Positions 57,721 through 64,000 of a stretch of DNA of 64,000 bases are shown here, piece after piece. The first letter of the stretch is position 1, and each line of letters begins with the position of its first letter. The stretch is from Marinobacter daqiaonensis (lineage in GTDB: Bacteria; Pseudomonadota; Gammaproteobacteria; Pseudomonadales; Oleiphilaceae), in NCBI RefSeq assembly GCF_900115285.1, contig NZ_FOYW01000001.1, forward strand, positions 1,699,371 through 1,763,370, given 5' to 3'. The notes below the pieces were generated by a model, which was not told the origin of the DNA, made no database searches, and was given only the letters and a program-made list of their open reading frames with translations. Made by a program: the position numbers and the translations under genes.

Positions 57721-59043
57721 TTACCACTCTCGCTCGAGGCCTTCCCAGCCCAGCGTAATAAACACCCGGGCCCGGTACTGCTCCCGGTCTGTCACGCCCC
57801 GGGTGAAGGCGGTATCAAAGGACGCGCCCCAGGTAGCGAGCTCTGTCAGTTGCTCGCTGTATATGACCGAAAACCGGTGGATCTCGTCATCAATGGAGGA
57901 GCGCTCGGTAAAGGCGTCCCCCTGCCAGCTGTAATCCAGGCTGACCGTTCGGGCCTGGTCGACCGCAAGATCCAGCCGGGTTCCGGCCAGGTATTCCCAG
58001 GTCTCGTTGCCGCTTTCTGCCGCTTCTTCCCGGGCGCCCCGAACGACCAGGTTGAGGGTACACAGACTGCAGATCCGGCGCGTGGTATGAACCAGGGACA
58101 GGGCATCGGTCACGGTCACGCCCTGAACGCGGACGGAAAACTCGTCTTCAATGCCGAACTTGGTGATTGGCGAAAGTACCAGGTCCAGCAGATAGCTGGA
58201 CTGGGAGCGGTCATAGCCGAACCGGGTATTGGTCAGGTCAGTCCGCCAGTTTCTGGAGACCGAACCGATGACGGCGTCGTTCTCGAAACTGTCGGTCTCG
58301 GCCCGGGACACCCCCGCAGACAGCGAGAAGGCGCCGTTCTCCAGACGTGTGTCCAGACCGAGGCTCGCGGTGTCGAGGGTGACGTCTTCCGACTCGTCCT
58401 GCTCTTCCCAACTGCGCCCCCCGGTGAGACTCAGGGTGCTTCGCTCGGATACCTGGCGCTGGATTGCTGCCGAAGCGTTAGCCGATCGACCCTCCTCCAC
58501 ATTGTCCGTCTCCCAGGTCTTACCGCCCTGCCCTGACACCCGGAGGCTCGTCAGTTTTCCCGGATAGAACCAGAGTCCCGCGCCCGCATTGACCGCGTTC
58601 TGGGTACTGTAGGCTGCCGGGTCGAGGGAAAAGCCGGTATCGTTTCGTACAGAGCGCGCAGAATGCCCGGCATTGAAATCGAACCGGTTACCCGGTTCAA
58701 AAAAGCTGTAACGAGAGGAGCCGCGAAACCGAACAGCGTTATCGTCCCGTGGCCCGAGGCTGCTTCTTTCGGTTTCCACCGTCGCGCCGTATCGCGCATT
58801 CAGATTGTGGGCACCGGACTGAAATTGCGCCCCCAGGTCACCACTGGCTCCCACGCCACCGCGGGTATCATCATCGGTTTCGCCCCGTGTATGTGTAACA
58901 TCGGAAAACAGGGTCGTAGTAGCGGTAAAACTGGACTCCGCCGCCTGTAAACCGACCATCGGTATGACCAGCGGAAACAGGAACACTGCGACGCCTCTGG
59001 GAAAGAACCGTGGGCAACGGACCTCTTCCATGAACCACCTCAT
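57721..59043 (-). CDS. Outer-membrane beta-barrel protein of XrtA clusters
   Basis: 440 residues. The signal peptide is cleaved near LQAAES (about residue 35). The rest is alternating polar/aromatic beta strands with repeated short Asp/Glu/Arg-rich loops, consistent with a barrel of 16 or more strands, and it ends in a strand with terminal aromatic W (LGWEGLEREW). It fits the PEP-CTERM-associated outer-membrane family of EpsL/TIGR03016 type. Probably the export pore or its partner. It overlaps the BY-kinase homologue by four bases. Confidence 0.82.
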   Translation of the reverse strand: MRWFMEEVRCPRFFPRGVAVFLFPLVIPMVGLQAAESSFTATTTLFSDVTHTRGETDDDTRGGVGASGDLGAQFQSGAHNLNARYGATVETERSSLGPRDDNAVRFRGSSRYSFFEPGNRFDFNAGHSARSVRNDTGFSLDPAAYSTQNAVNAGAGLWFYPGKLTSLRVSGQGGKTWETDNVEEGRSANASAAIQRQVSERSTLSLTGGRSWEEQDESEDVTLDTASLGLDTRLENGAFSLSAGVSRAETDSFENDAVIGSVSRNWRTDLTNTRFGYDRSQSSYLLDLVLSPITKFGIEDEFSVRVQGVTVTDALSLVHTTRRICSLCTLNLVVRGAREEAAESGNETWEYLAGTRLDLAVDQARTVSLDYSWQGDAFTERSSIDDEIHRFSVIYSEQLTELATWGASFDTAFTRGVTDREQYRARVFITLGWEGLEREW

Positions 59044-59993
59044 TGCTGGAATATCAGGCCGGAGAATTTTTCCGAACCGAGCATTTCGACCGAACTGACG
59101 ATCTCCTCCGGCGTCACCTCCCCGAAGGGAACGCTCAGTACCACCTGGTTCGCGTAGCGCACCAGGATATGGGCTTCGGTACTTGCCCGGACGGGCGGGG
59201 CATTGATGATCAGGAAACGGTCCGGGTATCGCCCTTTCAGCTCCCTGATCAGATCCCGCATGCGCACCGCCGAGTAAAGCTCTACCGCGGATGTGGCCTG
59301 GGTGCCCGCGGGAACCACACTCAGCCGGTCGAGACCACTGGGATAAATAATGTCTTTCACGTCAAGGGATTTGTCGGCGACAAAATCCGTGACGCCCAGT
59401 GAGATGGGTGAGGACACCAGGTTCTCCAGGCCGTCGTGCCAGGGATTGCAGTCCACCAGCAGCGCCGAGGTCTGGGCATCCATGGCAAACGTGGCCGCCA
59501 GGTTGAACGCGGTGAGCACTGAGTCGTCCTCCTTGCCCATGGACGATACCATCACGGAAAAATTGCTGGCGCCGGCCCGGTCCCGCAACTTGATTCTCAC
59601 TTCACGGAACGCATCGAGAATGGCCTTGTTGGCCATGCCCGGAAAGATGATCTTGCGCTCACGCAGTTGGTCCACGGACCAGGGCCGGGGATTGTTGATC
59701 AGTTCCAGGGAAATGGACGAATCGTACAGTGACGGAGAGTGTGTCTCATGCTCGCTCTCCACCATGGTCCAGTTCGGCCGGGAACCGGCGAAAGGGCGCT
59801 CCCGGCGGAAATTCTTCTCCTGGCCGGTTTCTCCGTGAAATGGCTGCGCGGCGCCCTCATCACTCGGATAATCCGACTCCCGATGCCTGGCGGACACCTC
59901 ATCGGTTCTGTCGGTGTGGCCCTGGGCGGCGTGCTCTGCTCTTTGCCGCTCCTGTGTTTTCAGTAGCGCATTATAGAGTTTGTTGTTATCCAT
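59040..59993 (-). CDS. Degenerate BY-kinase homologue of XrtA clusters
   Basis: 317 residues. An N-terminal Asp/Arg/Gln-rich region (1-110) precedes a CpsD/CapB-like P-loop domain. The Walker A region reads SSMGKEDDSVLTAFNLA (150-166); lined up with the family (...PGEGKTFTAINLA), the P-loop Lys and Thr are Ser158 and Val159. Walker A' keeps an Asp (LLVDCNPW, Asp181), but Walker B is LIINAPP (Asn264 instead of Asp). No C-terminal tyrosine cluster is present. It looks unable to act as a normal kinase. It lies directly after the chain-length gene, its usual partner. Confidence 0.83.
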   Translation of the reverse strand: MDNNKLYNALLKTQERQRAEHAAQGHTDRTDEVSARHRESDYPSDEGAAQPFHGETGQEKNFRRERPFAGSRPNWTMVESEHETHSPSLYDSSISLELINNPRPWSVDQLRERKIIFPGMANKAILDAFREVRIKLRDRAGASNFSVMVSSMGKEDDSVLTAFNLAATFAMDAQTSALLVDCNPWHDGLENLVSSPISLGVTDFVADKSLDVKDIIYPSGLDRLSVVPAGTQATSAVELYSAVRMRDLIRELKGRYPDRFLIINAPPVRASTEAHILVRYANQVVLSVPFGEVTPEEIVSSVEMLGSEKFSGLIFQQ

Positions 59994-61553
59994 CTAGCCG
60001 CCCTGACCGGTGAGTCTGTTGATGATCTGCCCCGGCTCGACCCCGAGAACGCTGAATACCAGAACCCCGAGATAGCCCACCATGAAAACCACCAGAATGG
60101 CCAGGATGATTAGAACATCCTTACGTAACAGCCGCTCCCTCCAGCTGCTGCCGTAATGGGGAATGGACGCCAGCACCGGAATGTTGTCGGGTAACTGGGT
60201 CAGCAGTGTGCGACTGGAGCGGACCCTGTTATCAAACATTACCAGTGCCACCAGCAGCCCAAGCACCATGGTGCCTCCCAGGAAGGGCCCAGCCATGCCC
60301 ACCTGGTGCAATTGCAGGCCATCCCAGCGGGTGGGGTAGGAGGCGGGTTCCTGGATGCGGTAGTTGACCCCCTGCCCCTCAACATCGAGAGTCATGGACA
60401 ACCGTGCCTTTTCGCGACGCTGTAACATGTCCTCGTAAACGTCCTTGGTGACATTGTAGTCACGGGTCAGCTCCGACAGTTCCGCCTGGTTCGCCGCCAC
60501 CCGCTCCGACCGCTCGAAAGCTTCCTCAAGCAGCCGTTCCACTGAAGCCAGCCGGTTTCGCTGGACCTCCAGGCGGGTCTGGGCCTCGCTCAGCTTGAGT
60601 CGCAGATTCTCATAAACCGGGTTTTCAATAACCTCACTGACAGAGCCACTCTGCGCACCAACATCGCCCCGGGCCTTGCGTTCCTGCAGTTCCTCGAGCT
60701 GGGCGAGTGCGGAAACCACGTCCGGGTGGCTGTCGTGGTATCGCAGCCGCAGCTCCGAGAGCGTGCCTCGCACTTGAGCAATCTGGCGATCCACCTCGGA
60801 CTGGCCGGCATTCAGGTTTATCGAGCGATAGGGTTGCTCGCCGGCAAGCTGCTCCCGGGTCAGCTCCACTTCAGACTGGCTTTGCTGGATCTCCAGTTTC
60901 AGATTCTCGATTTCAGACCGCAGACGCTCGATACGGGTCTGAACATTGGACTCGGTACCATCCTGATTGCTGGCCCGGAACTCCTTCAGCCGCTGCTCGG
61001 CTTCTTCCAGCTGGCGCTGGTAGGTCTTGACCTGGGCATCAATGAACTCGAAGGCATTCTGGCTTTCGGAGCGCTTCTTGCTGGAGGTCCGCTCAACAAA
61101 CCGGTTCAGCGCGGAGCTGAGAACCCGAAAGGACTTGTCAGGATCTCCGCTGGTGTAGCTCAGCTCCAGGAAATTACGGTTGGAGACTTTCATGTTGAGG
61201 GCATTCCGAAGTCCCCCTATTACAGAATTTTTCTGTTGCTCGTCCTCGCCTCCGGTCAACAATCCGGCATCGAACGCCACCTGCTCCAGGTAGGAACGGC
61301 TTTGCAGCATTTCCCTCGCCTCATTGATCCGGTCTATGGGCGTCACCTCCGCGGAGCCCCGCAGCAGGGGCTGCAGGATGCTGGAAGAATCGGCATACAG
61401 TATCGAGGTCGAGGTATAGCTCTTGGGCGTCAGGTAGCCAAGGGCAAGAATGCCGGCCGTCACCCCCATGAAGATGATGGCGGCCAGAACCCGATAACGG
61501 TAAAGCTCCAGCTTTACGGCATTGGCCATATCGAGAAGGTACCGCCAGTCCAT
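59994..61553 (-). CDS. Polysaccharide chain-length determinant (Wzz-like)
   Basis: 519 residues of the PCP family. A transmembrane helix at about 24-44 and another near 470-492 flank a long periplasmic domain that is mostly coiled coil (about 150-420, with repeated E/R/L/Q heptads). The proline-rich segment before the second helix (YRIQEPASYPTRW) is typical. It sets polymer length and bridges to the Wza-like protein. It overlaps that gene by one base. Confidence 0.92.
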   Translation of the reverse strand: MDWRYLLDMANAVKLELYRYRVLAAIIFMGVTAGILALGYLTPKSYTSTSILYADSSSILQPLLRGSAEVTPIDRINEAREMLQSRSYLEQVAFDAGLLTGGEDEQQKNSVIGGLRNALNMKVSNRNFLELSYTSGDPDKSFRVLSSALNRFVERTSSKKRSESQNAFEFIDAQVKTYQRQLEEAEQRLKEFRASNQDGTESNVQTRIERLRSEIENLKLEIQQSQSEVELTREQLAGEQPYRSINLNAGQSEVDRQIAQVRGTLSELRLRYHDSHPDVVSALAQLEELQERKARGDVGAQSGSVSEVIENPVYENLRLKLSEAQTRLEVQRNRLASVERLLEEAFERSERVAANQAELSELTRDYNVTKDVYEDMLQRREKARLSMTLDVEGQGVNYRIQEPASYPTRWDGLQLHQVGMAGPFLGGTMVLGLLVALVMFDNRVRSSRTLLTQLPDNIPVLASIPHYGSSWRERLLRKDVLIILAILVVFMVGYLGVLVFSVLGVEPGQIINRLTGQGG

Positions 61554-62203
61554 CAGAGTTCTCCGCGCAGCAGGGTCTTGCGGGGCACACTCACCACATC
61601 ACCGGGCTGCACCGTGTAATTGGTGCGCATGTCGCCCTCTTCCAGGATGTCGTTCAGCTCCAGGTTGAAGGACTCATACTCTTCTCCGGTGTGGCGGTGC
61701 ATCACCGCCCGGTTGCCGGCGGCAAAGTCCGTCAATCCGCCCGCCTGAAGTACCAGATCAAGCACCGTCATCCCCTGGCGATAGGGCACGGATAATGGTT
61801 GCCCTACCTGGCCGGTTATCCGGACCCGGTTGCGGTATTCCGAACTGACCGGGCTGTTCACCATGACGGTCACTTCCGGACTGCGAATCACTTCGCTCAG
61901 GCCCGCGCTGATCTCGGCCGCCAGCTCCTCTGGCCGCATACCCTCAGCATCCACGTCGCCCATCAGGGGCATGGAGATATGCCCGTCGGGACGCACCACA
62001 ATGGTCTGGGAAAGTTCCGGGTTCCGCCAGACATGTACCGATACGGTGTCCCCCACCCCGATCTGGTAGGGCTCAGGCTCTGCCATCGCGACGGGAGGAC
62101 TGGGATTGTTTTCCCCTTTAGGGATACCGGAACAGGCCGACAGCAAGCTGACCAGTAAAATCAGGAGCCCTGCGTGCAGTGTGGTTATACGCTTCATATC
62201 CAT
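61553..62203 (-). CDS. Wza-like polysaccharide export lipoprotein
   Basis: 216-residue periplasmic/outer-membrane lipoprotein: lipobox LLSACS, then a poly_export domain (YQIGVGDTVSVHVWRNPELS, VRPDGHISMPLMGDV) and one SLBB domain (VRITGQVGQPLSVPYRQGMTVLDLVLQAGGL). It is shorter than Wza, as is usual in PEP-CTERM clusters, where a separate barrel protein is encoded nearby (57721-59043). Confidence 0.93.
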   Translation of the reverse strand: MDMKRITTLHAGLLILLVSLLSACSGIPKGENNPSPPVAMAEPEPYQIGVGDTVSVHVWRNPELSQTIVVRPDGHISMPLMGDVDAEGMRPEELAAEISAGLSEVIRSPEVTVMVNSPVSSEYRNRVRITGQVGQPLSVPYRQGMTVLDLVLQAGGLTDFAAGNRAVMHRHTGEEYESFNLELNDILEEGDMRTNYTVQPGDVVSVPRKTLLRGEL

Positions 62204-62208
62204 GCCTC

Positions 62209-63681
62209 TTATCGCACCCCTTTGCCCAGTAACACCACTTCAACGGTCTGGATCATGATCAGCAGATCCATAACGATGCTGTGGTTCTTGGAATAGTAAA
62301 GGTCATACTCGAGTTTGCCCCGGGCGTCCTCAATCGAGGCCCCGTAGGGATAGTTCAGCTGTGCCCAGCCCATCAGGCCAGGCTTCACATAGTGCCGGGT
62401 GTTGTAGAACGGCACCTGTTCCTTGAGCTGATCAACGAATTCCGGGCGCTCCGGACGAGGCCCGACAATGCTCATTTCACCCTTGATGACATTCCACAGC
62501 TGGGGCGTTTCATCCAGCCGGGTGTTGCGGATAAAGGCGCCGACCCGGGTGACACGGCTGTCGTTCTCCGATGCCCACTGGGCCTTTCCGTCCTTTTCCG
62601 CGTCCTGACGCATGCTGCGGAATTTGTAGATACGGAACACCTTGCCGCGGACGCCCACCCGGTTCTGGCTGTAAAAGATGGGCCAACCGGACTCCAGCAC
62701 CACGGCCAGGGCCGTCAGCACCATGAACGGAGCAAGAACGATCGCCAGTGTCAGGCTGATCAGTAAATCAACCACGCGCTTGGTGAAGTCCCGTGAGCGG
62801 GAAGCCTTGAAGCCATCCGAAAACAGAATCCACGACGGGTGTACCAGCTCAAGCCGGGCCTTTTTGAGTTCGCGTTCATAGAAGGCCACCGCGTCAGTGA
62901 CATCAATACCCCGGAGCTTGCAGTCCATGAACGAGTCAACGGGCAGGCGGCCGCCCTGGCTGGTACGCCGTTCCCGCTGGGCAATGACGATCTCGGAAAT
63001 GCGGTTCTGGCGGCAGAACTGGTAGAAGTCCTCAGGTGCCGGCAGATGGTGGCGACTGTCCACTTTGGGATTGGCGGAGTCAGGAACGCAGCCGATGATG
63101 CGAATGCCCGATGCCCTGAGGTTGTTCTCGTAATCCGTCATCAGGGATTCAGCGAACTCCCCTCCCCCGTAGATCACCACCCGCCTTGCAAGCTGGTCGG
63201 AATCCACCACTCTCAGGAACAGCTGTCGAACCACAGTGACCAGGGCGATTGCCAGCAGGACGGCCCAGAACAGCTTGTCACTGCCGGGACTGGTGGTGGG
63301 CAGCACCATGTAGAGAATGGTCAGGGCGATACCACCCACGAAGCAGAACGCCACCAGGGTGCGGAAAAACATGGAGGCAAAACCCTCGCGGACCATGGCG
63401 AAATACACACCCATGGCGAGGGTTCCGCAGCTCATCACAAAAGCGAACAGCAGGGCGGAGGCGGGGTCCGCGTGGAGGCCGGCCTGGCTGCCGCCAAGCT
63501 GATCCAGAACGAAACCAAGAAGGTAAAAAGTACTGAACAATACCGCGAATTCCAGCGCACCGAGAACCAGGTACGGCAGATGCAGGTAGTGTTTTCTAAT
63601 GCGTATGTAGGACACGCGGAACATCCTTGTCGTCTCTATAAAACTCGTCCGGGCCCGGCTGGACTCTTCGTCTGTCAGCAC
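62209..63681 (-). CDS. Undecaprenyl-phosphate sugar transferase (initiating)
   Basis: 490 residues that start glycan synthesis by moving a sugar phosphate to undecaprenyl phosphate. Four N-terminal helices, a central NAD-like CoA-binding-fold domain ([14 protein letters not shown]), a fifth helix, then the catalytic bacterial sugar transferase domain with [21 protein letters not shown] and [10 protein letters not shown]. The GTG at 63681 is the furthest start; the ATG at 63624 ([12 protein letters not shown]) better matches family N-termini, but its AGG is only one base away. First gene of the 20-gene run. Confidence 0.9.
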   Translation of the reverse strand: MLTDEESSRARTSFIETTRMFRVSYIRIRKHYLHLPYLVLGALEFAVLFSTFYLLGFVLDQLGGSQAGLHADPASALLFAFVMSCGTLAMGVYFAMVREGFASMFFRTLVAFCFVGGIALTILYMVLPTTSPGSDKLFWAVLLAIALVTVVRQLFLRVVDSDQLARRVVIYGGGEFAESLMTDYENNLRASGIRIIGCVPDSANPKVDSRHHLPAPEDFYQFCRQNRISEIVIAQRERRTSQGGRLPVDSFMDCKLRGIDVTDAVAFYERELKKARLELVHPSWILFSDGFKASRSRDFTKRVVDLLISLTLAIVLAPFMVLTALAVVLESGWPIFYSQNRVGVRGKVFRIYKFRSMRQDAEKDGKAQWASENDSRVTRVGAFIRNTRLDETPQLWNVIKGEMSIVGPRPERPEFVDQLKEQVPFYNTRHYVKPGLMGWAQLNYPYGASIEDARGKLEYDLYYSKNHSIVMDLLIMIQTVEVVLLGKGVR

Positions 63682-63945
63682 GCGCCGCCGTCAACCGAAT
63701 CTTTCAGACGACTCCTGTGAGCTTTATTCCTGAATGCATTCTGCGCCTGAGTGATGACAATCTCAAGGTGCTGTGTAGCATTTTGTAACTGAATTTTACA
63801 GACATTTACAATGTGACGCGATAATCATCTTGCTTTATGTGCAAAGGCAATGACAACAGCGTAGGCTAGGTTTAGTATTTGAGCGACCGGGAATCTGGAC
63901 AGATTCCAGACCGAGTATTCAGGGAGACGGAGAACGGAGCCTCCT
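63682..63945. promoter_or_regulatory. Divergent control region of the exopolysaccharide cluster
   Basis: 264 bases between the exopolysaccharide operon (minus) and the gene starting at 63946 (plus). For the plus gene, ATGACA (63850-63855) and TAGTAT (63873-63878) are spaced 17 bases apart as a sigma-70 promoter. An 18-base perfect palindrome, GGAATCTG-GA-CAGATTCC (63890-63907), lies just past the expected start of transcription. TGTAA/TTACA inverted repeats occur at 63785-63811. No clear -35/-10 pair was found for the minus operon. Confidence 0.55.
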
Positions 63946-64000
63946 ATGACGGAAACCAAGCAGTCCCAGCCGGCGCCTTACGGCAAAACCCTCCATGCGC
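63946..64000 (+). CDS. Start of an unidentified gene, cut by window edge
   Basis: Eighteen codons are present (MTETKQSQPAPYGKTLHA) behind a well-placed GGAG, six bases from the ATG, and the sigma-70 promoter at 63850-63878. The short N-terminal part is hydrophilic, without a signal peptide, and does not identify a family. It is divergent from the exopolysaccharide operon and could be a regulator of it, but that is only position-based. Confidence 0.6.
   Translation, partial: MTETKQSQPAPYGKTLHA

Noticed and set aside
63677..63689. GGCGGCGCGTGCT near the first gene of the exopolysaccharide operon, similar to the RfaH recruitment site (ops, GGCGGTAGCGTGCT)
   Set aside because: It fits only if a base is deleted in the core and it overlaps a possible GTG start codon. 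Too weak to call, though the operon length makes an RfaH-type factor plausible.
1..64000. CRISPR arrays, insertion sequences, restriction or phage-defence genes, rRNA operons
   Set aside because: I looked for evenly spaced direct repeats, transposases, integrases, nuclease-methylase pairs and rRNA motifs and saw none. The only repeats are the palindromic MITE-like elements.

Overview
The window looks like chromosomal DNA of a moderately high-GC marine gammaproteobacterium, most likely Marinobacter or a close relative. This is inferred from protein sequences and gene order, not from any database search. Positions 1-16600 are a conserved housekeeping block read on the minus strand: rlmE, ftsH, folP, glmM, tpiA, secG, tRNA-Leu(GAG), rimP, nusA, infB, rbfA, truB, rpsO and pnp. 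yhbY points the other way from rlmE. Three intergenic spots in this block carry long, imperfectly palindromic MITE-like repeats, and the rimP leader can fold into two mutually exclusive hairpins that look like an attenuator.

Positions 16800-26620 are a plus-strand locus for the PEP-CTERM/exosortase system. It holds a large TPR lipoprotein of the PrsT type, two secreted proteins ending in a PEP-CTERM sorting signal, an exosortase with a C-terminal EpsI-like domain (XrtA type), a Wzx-like flippase, and a lipoprotein with PA14, calcium-binding repeat and fibronectin domains. Both PEP-CTERM genes are preceded by sequences with sigma-54 (-24/-12) spacing.

Positions 26620-38430 are a mosaic accessory region. 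It contains an AT-rich FkbM methyltransferase, apparent gene debris, a 3' fragment resembling tRNA-Phe, a secreted jelly-roll-like protein of unknown function, and a compact minus-strand five-gene module: YetA/PcRGLX-like protein, hexapeptide acyltransferase, CapK-type adenylate-forming ligase, CapA-type metallophosphatase and GT2 glycosyltransferase. An AT-rich sulfotransferase follows on the plus strand.

Positions 38499-63681 are one same-strand run of 20 genes with no gap above about 75 bases. It is an XrtA-type exopolysaccharide cluster. In transcription order it starts with the initiating sugar-phosphate transferase, a Wza-like export lipoprotein, a Wzz-like chain-length protein, a BY-kinase homologue with a ruined P-loop, an outer-membrane barrel, a polysaccharide deacetylase, a carbamoyltransferase and two FemAB/GNAT proteins. 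It continues with a GT2, a sulfotransferase, a Wzy/ligase, GT4s, an AsnB-type amidotransferase, a membrane transglutaminase-like protein, a second flippase, and two more sulfotransferases. The gene set predicts a lipid-linked polysaccharide assembled by a Wzx/Wzy route and decorated by sulfation, deacetylation and possibly carbamoylation and aminoacylation. The exosortase locus would sort PEP-CTERM proteins through or into this matrix. A new plus-strand gene starts at 63946 and runs off the window, behind a recognisable sigma-70 promoter with an 18-base palindrome.
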